Assembly (NCBI GenBank): GCA_937906385.1
Contig: CALCYQ010000003.1
Location: 152,270-216,269 of the forward strand
Length of the DNA: 64,000 nt
Reading direction: 5' to 3'
Origin: an uncultured Candidatus Saccharibacteria bacterium
GTDB taxonomy: Bacteria; Patescibacteriota; Saccharimonadia; Saccharimonadales; Saccharimonadaceae
Shown: piece by piece, positions 51,677 to 60,036 of the stretch
Layout of the letters: every line of letters starts with the position of its first letter
Position numbering within the stretch: position 1 is the first letter of the stretch
Position numbers and translations under genes: made by a program
The notes under the pieces: generated by a model
What the model saw: only the letters and a program-made list of their open reading frames with translations
Database searches by the model: none
What the model was told of the DNA's origin: nothing

Positions 51677-53791
51677 TTATTGTTTGCGGCTTGCAATGTA
51701 GTAACCAGCAGCAGTAGCAACGCTAGCCATGCCGATTACGCCAGTCAAGATGTCAGCTGCACCAGTCTTTGGTAATTCTGGGGTCGGTTCTGGTTCTTGG
51801 CAATTCTTGCCATTAACCTTAACGTTTGCAGTATCTTTCTTGTTGGTCTTTGCGTCACCATTGTATTGGCCTTCAGCGACGTTAGTGAGAGTTACATCGT
51901 CACAGCTGTCTGCGAGAGCGCTATTAACGGTAGCGTAGAAGTAAATCGTAGCTTCGGTGCCCTTAGCGTAGTCGCCAATATTGACGCCACTCTTGGAGAA
52001 GAGTGCGGAGTCGCTGAGAGTCTTGCCGTCAGTGTTAGCGCTGTTGTAGAGCTTGACAGTGCCCTTAACGACGGTCATGTTGGTTGGGAGAGTATCACGA
52101 ATCACTACGTTCTTGAGGGTAGTGTTACCAGTGTTCTTGAACTGGATGCGATAGCGAACTTTGTCGCCGGCCTTAGCAGTGACAGTTTCGGACCATTCCT
52201 TACCACCATCAAGCTGGACCATTTTATCAAGCTTGAAGCTTGGTTTTTCTTCTTCACAAGTCTTGCCGTTAACCTTAACTACAGCAGTATCGGTCTTAGC
52301 AGTCTTGTCATCGTTGTTGTATTTACCCTTAGCAGTGTTAGTGAGGGTGCTGTCTTCACAGCTGTCGTTGAGCTTGCTATCAACCTTCACATTGAAGATC
52401 AAAGTTGCAGTTTTACCAGCAGCAACGCTACCGATATTGAGACCACTCTTGGTAATAACGCCGTCAGCGGCTTTCTTACCATCAAGCGTGGTGCTACCAG
52501 AAACATAAGTCATGTTAGCAGGAAGCGTATCAACGATCACAACATTCTTGAGAGTAGTGTTACCGGTGTTCGTAAAGCGAATGCGGTAATTTACAGTGTT
52601 ACCACCCTTGGCAGTAACAGTTTCGTGCCATTCGGTTTCGCTAGAAAGTTTAACCATCTTATCGATCTTGAAACCATCGACACAAGTCTTGCCGTCAACG
52701 AGGACGTCAGCCTTGTCTTCTTTGGTGCCAGTCGTACCACCGTTGGCTTGAGCAACGTTGCGGAGAAGCGTGTTGCTACATTTGTCGCTGAGACCCTTAT
52801 CAACAGTAGCGTTGAAGTAGAGCCAAGCGCCTGCGCCAGCAGCGTAATCACCGATGTTGATACCCTTATCGGTTACGATGTTGTCGCTGAGGGCGACACC
52901 CTTTGGATGAGCAGTATTAACAATCGTGGTAGAACCCTTAACATAGGTCAAACCAGTTGGCAAAATATCACGGATAACAACGTTTTGGAGAGTGGTGTTA
53001 CCAGTGTTCTTGAAGTGAATGCGATAACGAACGGTGTCGCCAGATTTTGCTTTAACTTCTTCGCTCCAGGTGTCCGAGCCAAGAATTTTCACTTCTTTGG
53101 AGATTTCAATATTTGGTTTAGCAGCAAATTGTGCTTTAACGTGGAAAGTTACATAACCAGAATATTGGCTACAACCAGGAATGTTACCATCCATCTTGTC
53201 ATAACCAAGGAGATGACCCTTGGAGGTGAAAAGATCATTGCTATCATTCAAGCCATCAAGGCTGAAAGTGCGGAGTTTACCATCCTTAGTGTTGTAATAT
53301 TTAGCAGAACCATCGACATAGGCGAGGTTGAAGCTTTCACCGTTTTTAGAAACGAACTTAGTTTCATCCCAAACGGTGGTTGGGTTAGCGTTAGAAGAGC
53401 TAATTTTACCACTTACAGTGATTTCCTTAGCAGTAGTGGTTGGAAGAATGACAAAAGCTTTGACATCCTTAGCAACCAAGTTGAGGTTGGAAGCGGCGTT
53501 GTTGTGTACATACATACGAACAACATATTCTTTACCGTTTTCAACTTCGGTCTTATCCGACCAGTAGTTGCTAGAAGCACTACCAGTGTATGGAGAAGCG
53601 CTTACGAAATAGCGCTCGTCGCCGACTTCCTTATTATTGTCGGTGATGGAGTTAAACACAACATGGTCAGCAGGCTTAGCCATCGTGTAAGTAGTACGAG
53701 ATGGACCCCATGCATAGGCCATGAGTGCACCAGCACCAGCAAGAGCAGCAACGGCTGCAATGCCAATACTAGCTTTCATGATTTTCTTCAT
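51677..53791 (-). CDS. LPxTG-anchored surface protein with three DUF11-like repeats
   Basis: 704 residues. Signal peptide (1-28), a unique N-terminal domain (about 30-230), then three homologous modules of about 140 residues (starts near 235, 385 and 525) with the DUF11 pattern (TVRYRIHFKNTGNTTLQNVVIRD, LPTxxTxVKGT, GxNIGDYAxG). Each module carries two Cys (SDxCxD and NGKxC), probably a disulfide per module. It ends LPKTG, a hydrophobic stretch and RKQ, a classic sortase signal. No sortase is in the window. The role is probably adhesion or a stalk at the cell surface. Promoter TTAACA-17-TAAAAT (minus) and AAGGAA site. Confidence 0.85.
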   Translation of the reverse strand: MKKIMKASIGIAAVAALAGAGALMAYAWGPSRTTYTMAKPADHVVFNSITDNNKEVGDERYFVSASPYTGSASSNYWSDKTEVENGKEYVVRMYVHNNAASNLNLVAKDVKAFVILPTTTAKEITVSGKISSSNANPTTVWDETKFVSKNGESFNLAYVDGSAKYYNTKDGKLRTFSLDGLNDSNDLFTSKGHLLGYDKMDGNIPGCSQYSGYVTFHVKAQFAAKPNIEISKEVKILGSDTWSEEVKAKSGDTVRYRIHFKNTGNTTLQNVVIRDILPTGLTYVKGSTTIVNTAHPKGVALSDNIVTDKGINIGDYAAGAGAWLYFNATVDKGLSDKCSNTLLRNVAQANGGTTGTKEDKADVLVDGKTCVDGFKIDKMVKLSSETEWHETVTAKGGNTVNYRIRFTNTGNTTLKNVVIVDTLPANMTYVSGSTTLDGKKAADGVITKSGLNIGSVAAGKTATLIFNVKVDSKLNDSCEDSTLTNTAKGKYNNDDKTAKTDTAVVKVNGKTCEEEKPSFKLDKMVQLDGGKEWSETVTAKAGDKVRYRIQFKNTGNTTLKNVVIRDTLPTNMTVVKGTVKLYNSANTDGKTLSDSALFSKSGVNIGDYAKGTEATIYFYATVNSALADSCDDVTLTNVAEGQYNGDAKTNKKDTANVKVNGKNCQEPEPTPELPKTGAADILTGVIGMASVATAAGYYIASRKQ

Positions 53792-53844
53792 AGAGTTTAA
53801 TTCCTTTCTTGAAAAATAATTATTTTCTTAGGAATGTTTGTTTG

Positions 53845-53873
53845 ATTTTACTCTCTCAAAGCCGCATTGTTAA
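53845..53873 (-). promoter_or_regulatory. Promoter of the LPxTG protein gene
   Basis: On the minus strand TTAACA (53868-53873), 17 bp, TAAAAT (53845-53850), with a leader of about 45 nt. Confidence 0.65.
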
Positions 53874-53918
53874 TTAGGTTTTCCAAATCGGATCGTTACT
53901 GAGTATAAAAGGATGATT

Positions 53919-53947
53919 GGGAGAGGGGCGGTTCAGGCCCCTCTCCC
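53919..53947 (-). terminator. Strong hairpin ending the 54010-55742 operon
   Basis: Perfect 11-bp GGGAGAGGGGC / GCCCCTCTCCC stem with a 7-nt loop. Only a short TTTT follows after 6 nt on the minus strand, so it may be a terminator or a 3'-end stabiliser. Confidence 0.65.
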
Positions 53948-54009
53948 GAAGGTGCGACCCTTGCGGGTTGATGGTACCGGTCTTAAGCCGGCAGAAGAAG
54001 AAGGCGGGT

Positions 54010-55188
54010 TTATTCGACGTCAGATTCGTCGAGATCGCCCTGGTTCACCCCATCATCCTTGACGGGTTCTTCCACGGTGTCGTGGCTATGCTGCTGCTGG
54101 ACCTCACCGAGATCGGTGTGATCCTGACCGTCGCCGGCCACAACAGTATAATCTTGACCGCCATGATTTTCCGTGGTCCCGTTATCCTGGTCCACAATGC
54201 GGCTACCAGACTGAGTGCCGGTAGAGGCGTCGGGCTGACCATCAGAGGTCTTGCCAGGCTCGCGAGGCTGCTCGGTAGGAGCTGCCGGTGGAGTGTAGCT
54301 AGACGGACTCTGAGGCTCGTCGGTAAGATCAGTGATTGGGTCATGGTTCTGACCGCCACCAAAATCTTCCTTGCCAGGAGTATCGTCGGGAATTTGGGCC
54401 TGAGGGCCAGCGTCGGGGTCTTTCGGCTCCAACTCGGGTTCATCAGGCGGTTCAGGGTTGTCGGGGATTGGAGGCTTATCCGGAGTCGGCCAATACTCGT
54501 CCGTGTCTACCGGCTGGTATCCACATTCAAGACGGTATCTTACGATACCAGGCTTACCCAGATTAAACTGGACGAAATGTCCACCGCTGTTATGGCTGTT
54601 ACGCACGATAACCGCAGGCTTATTCCCTTCCAGTCCGTTGTGCCACTGATACATAGAGCTCGTGTAGGTATTGATTTCCTGGATGGTAATCTCACCACTC
54701 GTAAGCCTTTCCGTAATCAGCTTAACGGCACGCTCCCAATAAGCGTGATCCTTAAGGAAGTGCAGATGCGCTGCGTCGGCCCTCTGGCCAATCACCACGC
54801 CCTGCTCGTCCGTCAGAATCTTCTCATCGAAAGCCAGTCTCTCGTCCATATCCAATGCGATTGCTGCGCACAACGCAGGGTCGACCTTGATGCTCTCGAA
54901 GAAATCACCAGTGCCTTCCTTAGTTGCGATATAAGACACTACTTCTGCAGCTTTACCATTCGCTACCGCTTCGGTGGCCGGCTTGTAACGGTCGGGACCA
55001 AAGTTGTAGTTATTAGTATCGATGCCGTCGTCCTGGACGTCATCGTTGAAGTAGTGAATCTCGATGCCCTCGATTGCATGAGCCGCTGACTCGAATACGC
55101 CCCTGATAGCAGGAACGGCCAAGCAAGCGACCAAGAACAATGCAAGGACGGAGAGGATTGCACCCCTCCTTACATGCTTATTAGTCAT
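54010..55188 (-). CDS. Secreted or anchored protein with acidic Pro-rich tail
   Basis: Not recognised. 392 residues. An N-terminal hydrophobic signal (about 10-30) contains LVAC, a possible but unconvincing lipobox. A globular part follows (about 40-215; DPALCAAIALDMDERLAFDE, YHWHNG-like region, VRYRLECGYQ). Residues about 220-392 are low-complexity, Pro/Asp/Glu/Gln-rich. The ATG has GGAAGGTGA upstream and lies 29 nt after the repeat-protein gene. CTG-, GCC- and GAC-rich codon use sets it apart from core genes. Likely a surface or host-contact protein; inference only. Confidence 0.68.
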   Translation of the reverse strand: MTNKHVRRGAILSVLALFLVACLAVPAIRGVFESAAHAIEGIEIHYFNDDVQDDGIDTNNYNFGPDRYKPATEAVANGKAAEVVSYIATKEGTGDFFESIKVDPALCAAIALDMDERLAFDEKILTDEQGVVIGQRADAAHLHFLKDHAYWERAVKLITERLTSGEITIQEINTYTSSMYQWHNGLEGNKPAVIVRNSHNSGGHFVQFNLGKPGIVRYRLECGYQPVDTDEYWPTPDKPPIPDNPEPPDEPELEPKDPDAGPQAQIPDDTPGKEDFGGGQNHDPITDLTDEPQSPSSYTPPAAPTEQPREPGKTSDGQPDASTGTQSGSRIVDQDNGTTENHGGQDYTVVAGDGQDHTDLGEVQQQHSHDTVEEPVKDDGVNQGDLDESDVE

Positions 55189-55217
55189 GCTTGTTCACCT
55201 TCCTTTCTGGGATAAAA

Positions 55218-55742
55218 TTAGCGGCGCCTCCCGAAGAACGAGAGGATGGACGCCGCGATGAAAAATGCGGCGCACACCGCTAACACCACCAGAAGGGCGA
55301 TGTAGGGGATGAAGGGCTCCTGGCCGATAACGTTTCCGCTGGCGTCCAGAACATTCTTCAGAATGTAGCCCTTGCTGGCAACCCAAGTGCCCCAGCCTGC
55401 GAGCGCCGCAATGATGATGCTGACAAAGATCTGCCAGCCTGCCAGACGTCCGCCCAGCTGATCCACGATGTAGTCCGTGTTCTCGTCGCTGTGGCGGCGG
55501 GTCTTCGCGTGCTCATCGGAGACGTGCTGAGTAACGGTGTCAGCAGTTTTGCGGCCCGTCTTGACGACGGTCTCGCGGGTAGTGTTGTGCTCAGAGGTAG
55601 CGTGATCCGCCACACGGCGGCCAGTCTTGACGACGGCCTCGCGGGTAGTGTTGCCATCCTGAGTCACGTGATCGGCCACCTTGCGGCCGGTCTTAACGAC
55701 AACCTCATCGGTTTCGTAAATGAGAGATTCGAACTTAGCCAT
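55218..55742 (-). CDS. Membrane protein with three 22-residue tandem repeats
   Basis: Not recognised. 174 residues. Residues about 15-80 contain three near-identical units (VVKTGRKVADHVTQDGNTTRE and two variants), predicted amphipathic helices. Two TMs (about 100-120 and 140-165) and a basic FFGRRR end follow. The start at 55742 uses an AAGGTGAG site. The 66-bp DNA repeats invite unit gain or loss. It is followed by the acidic Pro-rich secreted protein in one operon, behind a 259-nt leader. Confidence 0.72.
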   Translation of the reverse strand: MAKFESLIYETDEVVVKTGRKVADHVTQDGNTTREAVVKTGRRVADHATSEHNTTRETVVKTGRKTADTVTQHVSDEHAKTRRHSDENTDYIVDQLGGRLAGWQIFVSIIIAALAGWGTWVASKGYILKNVLDASGNVIGQEPFIPYIALLVVLAVCAAFFIAASILSFFGRRR

Positions 55743-56001
55743 GATTCTCACCTTTTCCCTTGGGTAAGGGTCCTTTCTTAATTAATTTCCGCTTGCGCGG
55801 ATGGTTGATATGCCGCCACCTTCGAATGGTGGCTACCGCTCGTTCTATCTGCCGTTACCGACAGTTAAACACCCCATTACCCGGGGGTGAGATATCGGGT
55901 TTGAACCTTCTTCTTCTTACTGCGCTGTTATACGCAGTAATGATCCGATTTGTTAACTTTGCGCCTCTTGCTAAGCCTTTTCGCAGTCCTTGCAATTAGC
56001 T
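55743..56001 (-). ncRNA. Long structured 5' leader of the repeat-protein operon
   Basis: The 259 nt between the promoter (56008-56036) and the ATG hold no convincing ORF but several predicted hairpins (minus-strand order): TTACTGCG / CGCAGTAA, CACCCC / GGGGTG, GCCACC / GGTGGC, CCCTT / AAGGG, before the ribosome site. This is the longest leader in the window. It may be a regulatory leader or carry a small RNA. I recognise no known riboswitch. Confidence 0.5.
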
Positions 56002-56007
56002 GGGCTT

Positions 56008-56036
56008 ATTATATCAAACATTTTGATTTTTGTCAA
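56008..56036 (-). promoter_or_regulatory. Consensus promoter of the repeat-protein operon
   Basis: On the minus strand perfect TTGACA (56031-56036), 17 bp, perfect TATAAT (56008-56013). Confidence 0.9.
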
Positions 56037-56124
56037 TAGCATTATGTAAGAATTTACCATTAGCGCAAAATATTATATACTTAAGCATTTTGAACAGAGG
56101 TGTCTTAAGTGTTATAATGGGGTT

Positions 56125-56685
56125 ATGGCACTTGGTAGTAAGATAATTAAACGTATTACTAATGTAAAGAGTGCGGGCGATGCAGCCCATACGTCTGGTT
56201 ATGCGCGCGCGCAAAGTGGCAATAGTATCGGCGCAGCAAGTACGCAGAGCTTTGCCGAACGTCGGGCGATTGAACAAAATCGCACTACAATTCAGGGGTA
56301 TGATATGTCGATGGTGGCGCTTAGTGGGAATGTTGGGCCAAAATCGATGTCCGAGGAAGAAAAATACGCCGACGAAATGGCACGCCGCGCTAAAGAGGCC
56401 GCTAAGCGGGGGATGACTCTGCAGGAATTTAATTCGAATCTTGAACAAGGCGGTTTGCGCAAATATGACACGCGTACTAGGGGTGGAATTTCGGGTGCAC
56501 AAGAGGTGTCAAAAACACGCGGTTTTGGGCGCATGAGCGCCGCCGAGATGCGCGAAAGTCGCCAAATGGCCGCTGCGCACCGCCAAGCACAGCAAGAACG
56601 CTTCAGTGGTGGTGTAAAAACCTACCAGGGCGGTCCGAAGCCTTTTACCGGAGGCACAGGGATACGGCCAAGGTCTGGTCGTTAG
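56125..56685 (+). CDS. Hypothetical basic, low-complexity protein
   Basis: Not recognised. 186 residues, hydrophilic, Ala/Gly/Arg/Gln-rich, with a central SEEEKYADEMARRAKEAAKRG helix and a glycine-rich, basic C-terminus (GGPKPFTGGTGIRPRSGR). No TM or signal. TTGAAC-17-TATAAT (56090-56118) precedes the ATG by 6 nt, so it is leaderless. Its 3' end overlaps prmC by about 40 bp on the other strand. The arginine-rich tail might bind nucleic acid; untested. Confidence 0.65.
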   Translation: MALGSKIIKRITNVKSAGDAAHTSGYARAQSGNSIGAASTQSFAERRAIEQNRTTIQGYDMSMVALSGNVGPKSMSEEEKYADEMARRAKEAAKRGMTLQEFNSNLEQGGLRKYDTRTRGGISGAQEVSKTRGFGRMSAAEMRESRQMAAAHRQAQQERFSGGVKTYQGGPKPFTGGTGIRPRSGR

Positions 56686-57424
56686 GATTATTAATTCGAT
56701 CAAAAAGATTGCCGGAAAAATCGGCAATTTTTTTGTGCTGGCTGCGGTCTGCCTCGAGAATAAGGTAGCCGTGAGCCTTAAGATGGGCTGGCGCTTGCGC
56801 AATAAGCTGTTTTATTAGAGCAAGGCCGCCATCGTCGGCATAAAGCGCATTTTGCGGCTCAAAAGCGAGCTCACGGCTAAGCCAATCCCAACTCGCGTCA
56901 ACATAAGGGAGGTTTGCGACGATTAAATCGTATTGGCCGGCGATATTCTCAAGAAGGTTAGATTGGAAAAAGTTCACATCGGCGCCGAGGTTTTCGGCGT
57001 TTTGACGAGCAGCCGCGAGAGCTTTTAGGGAGATATCTATAGCGTCAATCTGAGAATTTGGCAATTCGAGCGCCAAAGTGACAGCGATGCAGCCACTTCC
57101 CGTCCCGACATCGAGGATTTTATGTGGTTTGAGGCTTTTTATCACCTCTATTAGCGCTTCAGTTTCGGGGCGCGGGACGAGCGTATCGCGTGTAACGGTA
57201 AAAATGCGGCCATAAAACTCTTTATGGCCAAGAATATAAGCGAGCGGCTCGCCAAGAGAACGGCGACTGGCGGCCGCGTTGGCCTGCTCGACTTCGGCGG
57301 TAGAAAGATTATATTCTGGGTGCGCATGTAAAAAAGTGCGGTCTTTGCCAAGAATGCGGGCGAGAATTAGCTCGGCGTCGAGGCGATTAACGGGGGTGGA
57401 ACTAAGCCAGGAGCTCGCGTTCAT
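56645..57424 (-). CDS. prmC: Release factor glutamine methyltransferase PrmC
   Basis: Methylates the GGQ glutamine of release factors using SAM, raising termination efficiency. 259 residues with an N-terminal helical domain, an LVPRPETEALIE block, SAM loop DVGTGSGCIA (about 112-121), and the catalytic motif as ANLPY (about 178) in place of the usual NPPY. The start at 57424 overlaps the prfA stop by 22 nt. Its substrate, RF1, is the gene directly upstream. Confidence 0.9.
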   Translation of the reverse strand: MNASSWLSSTPVNRLDAELILARILGKDRTFLHAHPEYNLSTAEVEQANAAASRRSLGEPLAYILGHKEFYGRIFTVTRDTLVPRPETEALIEVIKSLKPHKILDVGTGSGCIAVTLALELPNSQIDAIDISLKALAAARQNAENLGADVNFFQSNLLENIAGQYDLIVANLPYVDASWDWLSRELAFEPQNALYADDGGLALIKQLIAQAPAHLKAHGYLILEADRSQHKKIADFSGNLFDRINNPNDQTLAVSLCLR

Positions 57425-58430
57425 GGGCTTGGAGCGCCTCGATAATGTCTTCAATGTCGCCGTTCATGGCGGCGGTGATGTTGCTGCGGTTATAGTGGAT
57501 GCGGTGGTCGGTAATGCGGTCTTGTGGAAAATTGTAGGTGCGGATTTTTTCGCTACGATCCCCGGTACCGATAAGAGATTTGCGGGCATCGGAAGCGTTG
57601 GCGCGATCTTCAGCGATTTTACGCTCGAGGAGGCGGCTACGGAGAACTGTCATGGCCTTGATGCGGTTTTGCTGCTGAGAGCGCTCATCTTGCATGGCCA
57701 CAACAATACCGGTAGGCAAATGAGTGATACGCACAGCGGAGTCGGTAGTGTTCACGCCCTGACCGCCGTGACCGCCAGAACGATAGATATCAATGCGGAG
57801 ATCCTCAGGATTAATTTCGAGATCCTGCTCTTCGGCCTCTGGGAGGACAGCGACAGTAGCGGTACTGGTGTGGATGCGGCCTTGAGATTCGGTAACTGGG
57901 ATGCGCTGGACGCGATGGACGCCACCTTCGAATTTGAGCTTGCCGTAAGGCTGGTCACCGGAGACGCGGAAAATGACCTCTTTGTAGCCGCCGGCATCGT
58001 TAATAGATTCAGATTGGAGTTCGGTTTTGAGACCGTGCGTTTCGGCGTAACGGAGATACATGCGATAGAGGTCGCCAGCAAAGAGACTGGCCTCGTCGCC
58101 ACCAGCGCCGGCGCGGATTTCGATAATGGCTGGCTTGTCGTCGTTGGGGTCGCGCGGAATCAGCATTTCGGCCAATTTTGCCTCTGTTTCGATAAGTTCC
58201 GCCTCGAGGTCTGGTTTCATAATGGCCAGTTCGGGGTCAGAATCGGCCTCTTTAATGTCATTTTGGAGCTGTGCGCGCTTTTTGCCGAGCGCAATGAGCT
58301 CGTCGAGCTCTTGAAGGCGGCGGTTTTTGGCCGCAAAATTCGGGTCAGCGTAAGCATTTGGCTGGCTTAAAAAATCGGTAATATCTTGGCGCTCTTGGGT
58401 AAGCGCATCTAGGTCAACATTTAGAATCAT
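57402..58430 (-). CDS. prfA: Peptide chain release factor 1
   Basis: Recognises UAA/UAG stops and releases the chain. 342 residues, slightly shorter than the 360 usual. The GGQ loop reads GGHGGQGVNTTDSAVRITHLP (about 205-225) and the codon-recognition PVT motif lies in RIPVTESQGR (about 183). The start at 58430 has TATAAT (58438-58443, minus) 7 nt upstream; the longer frame to 58766 is antisense to the next gene and is rejected. prmC overlaps its end. Confidence 0.95.
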   Translation of the reverse strand: MILNVDLDALTQERQDITDFLSQPNAYADPNFAAKNRRLQELDELIALGKKRAQLQNDIKEADSDPELAIMKPDLEAELIETEAKLAEMLIPRDPNDDKPAIIEIRAGAGGDEASLFAGDLYRMYLRYAETHGLKTELQSESINDAGGYKEVIFRVSGDQPYGKLKFEGGVHRVQRIPVTESQGRIHTSTATVAVLPEAEEQDLEINPEDLRIDIYRSGGHGGQGVNTTDSAVRITHLPTGIVVAMQDERSQQQNRIKAMTVLRSRLLERKIAEDRANASDARKSLIGTGDRSEKIRTYNFPQDRITDHRIHYNRSNITAAMNGDIEDIIEALQAHERELLA

Positions 58431-58500
58431 CTCTATTATTATAACATTCAATTGGGATATTCGCCAGTAGTGGTAAAATAAGAGCATAAGCGAGATAAAT

Positions 58501-58869
58501 ATGGACGAAAATTCTGCAGAAATAAAGATTGACCACCATAATGGGCCGGATTCAGAGGTGGAAAAGCGCCTCGAGGAAGAAAGTATGGCCGCGATGCCGC
58601 CAAGTGAGCCGGATACTGACGGCGAAGAGGTTACTATTTCGACTAAAACGGCCGATTTAGAGGTAGAAGCCACTGAACCAGCTACGCCAGCCGAAGCGGA
58701 AGAGCTAAAAGAAGAACCGAAGCCGGAAATAGAGGAAAAACCAGCAAAAACTGAGGTTGATGGCACGAAAAAGACTGATACTCTAATAGTGGTCGTGGTA
58801 GTTGTATTATTCTTGCTAGTTTTGAGTGTAATTGGCGCAGTACTGGCAGCACGCTATTTTGGCCAGTAA
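58501..58869 (+). CDS. Acidic tail-anchored membrane protein
   Basis: Not recognised. 122 residues: an acidic, disordered N-terminus (Glu/Pro/Thr-rich, about 1-95), one C-terminal TM (about 98-120) and only ARYFGQ after it. If the tail is short and outside, the acidic part faces the cytoplasm. TAAAAT lies 20-odd nt upstream of the ATG. It precedes tRNA-Val. Confidence 0.6.
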   Translation: MDENSAEIKIDHHNGPDSEVEKRLEEESMAAMPPSEPDTDGEEVTISTKTADLEVEATEPATPAEAEELKEEPKPEIEEKPAKTEVDGTKKTDTLIVVVVVVLFLLVLSVIGAVLAARYFGQ

Positions 58870-58870
58870 A

Positions 58871-58899
58871 TTGCGTTTTGGCGTTTTTAGGGGTAAAAT
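58871..58899 (+). promoter_or_regulatory. tRNA-Val promoter
   Basis: TTGCGT (58871-58876), 17 bp, TAAAAT (58894-58899), 8 nt before the tRNA. Confidence 0.75.
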
Positions 58900-58907
58900 A
58901 TAGCTAC

Positions 58908-58984
58908 GGGCCTTTAGCTCAGCTGGCTAGAGCGTACGATTCACATTCGTAAGGTCACTGGTTCGAGCCCAGTAAGGCCCACCA
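58908..58984 (+). tRNA. tRNA-Val (anticodon CAC)
   Basis: 77-nt cloverleaf with CCA: acceptor GGGCCTT / AAGGCCC, D arm GCTC/GAGC, anticodon stem TACGA/TCGTA with loop TTCACAT, T arm CTGGTTCGAGCCCAG. The anticodon CAC reads GUG. It lies directly before the restriction locus. Confidence 0.95.
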
Positions 58985-59140
58985 CGGTTAGCTTATTCTA
59001 ACCCACCCATAATTTGTGCATTTTGTCAAAATGTAACAGGGGTGGATTTTTTATTTCGCGCAAAAATCTGAAAGTTTTGATTAAAGTTGGGCAATTTAGA
59101 GGTAAATCGCGTTATTCAAACCCTTAGTTTTTTGAGCCTT
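58985..59140. terminator. Region between tRNA-Val and the Mrr gene
   Basis: CCACCC / GGGTGG arms around an inner ACATTTTG / CAAAATGT-like hairpin (about 59001-59045), then a T run, look like the tRNA terminator. The rest has no recognised site. A second copy of the tRNA 3' end, expected for an integrated element, was not seen in the window. Confidence 0.45.
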
Positions 59141-60034
59141 TTATGACTCTGTGTCGTAGAAACCATCCAACTCGTAAGTAGTAACAGGATAGATATAAAG
59201 TTGGTATTTTTTAACTAGGCGAACAAGCTCGTCGCCATCGATTAAAGTAATCGGCGTGCCGGCACGAGCTGCCTCGCGGGCCGCTGGGGTATAACGTGAG
59301 TTTGTTATAAATATGCCGTAATCAGCCTGAAATTTATTCATCGCACCAAGGAATTGATCAATTTCAACAGAGCCAACATTTCCCTGCCAACGTTTACATT
59401 GGATTACTACACGCGAGGTACGAAAATCGTCTGTGCGACAATAACCGTAACCGTCGATGCCGCCGTCGTTACTGATTTGAGTTCCCACCTCAGTGAATTC
59501 AACGCCCATTTTCTTCAAAAGTAGGCGCGAGAATAATTCGAATTTTGCTGGGGACATCTCGCTGATTGATTTCAGCAACTTTTGCTTGAAGTCTTCTTGG
59601 TATTTATCCGCAATATTTACTTCGTCATCTCCATCTTCTTCGTTTTTATTCTTACTCCTCTTTGGGTTATTATGCCAATAGGCTTCGCTTACATCGTAAA
59701 CATCGCGAGTAATATCGAATTCGTTAATATTCACATTAATACCTTTTTCGGTTAGTTGGACACTCGGATTACCGCGTGAATATGTTAAGTAATTAGATAT
59801 TTGAAGATTTTTTAACGCAAAGTTGAATTTATATGCGAACGGATGCCATTCAGAGTTTGTCTTTTTACTAACACGGACTTCATTCGCGTATTGCGCAATT
59901 TCTTCATCTGAGTCCAAAATACGCTCTCTTATTTCGGAACGCTCGGCTTGACCGCCGAGTTCCTGAAGATTTTTTAGGACCAAAGTTGCTATATATTTTT
60001 CTTTATCGAGATTATTTAGTTCGGCGAACGACAT
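59141..60034 (-). CDS. Mrr-type restriction endonuclease
   Basis: 297 residues. An N-terminal winged-helix region (1-110) and an acidic linker precede the Mrr catalytic fold: FELFSRLLLKKMG, then GGIDGYGY (Asp near 190), VVIQCKRW (the ExK-like QCK near 210) and NVGSVEIDQFLG. Mrr nucleases cut DNA carrying foreign modification or act as the nuclease of larger systems. The ATG lies 2 nt after the upstream TAG with a GGAG site, so it is co-transcribed with the helicase-methyltransferase. It may supply the nuclease that protein lacks. Confidence 0.85.
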   Translation of the reverse strand: MSFAELNNLDKEKYIATLVLKNLQELGGQAERSEIRERILDSDEEIAQYANEVRVSKKTNSEWHPFAYKFNFALKNLQISNYLTYSRGNPSVQLTEKGINVNINEFDITRDVYDVSEAYWHNNPKRSKNKNEEDGDDEVNIADKYQEDFKQKLLKSISEMSPAKFELFSRLLLKKMGVEFTEVGTQISNDGGIDGYGYCRTDDFRTSRVVIQCKRWQGNVGSVEIDQFLGAMNKFQADYGIFITNSRYTPAAREAARAGTPITLIDGDELVRLVKKYQLYIYPVTTYELDGFYDTES

Positions 60035-60036
60035 GA

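Noticed and set aside
51797..53800. 667-residue ORF opposite the LPxTG gene
   Set aside because: It is a shadow of the repetitive adhesin on the other strand, with no ribosome site, and it mirrors the repeat pattern.
58431..58766. N-terminal extension of prfA
   Set aside because: It is Ser-rich nonsense antisense to the gene at 58501. RF1 proteins start near MILNVDLD, and a -10 lies 7 nt upstream.
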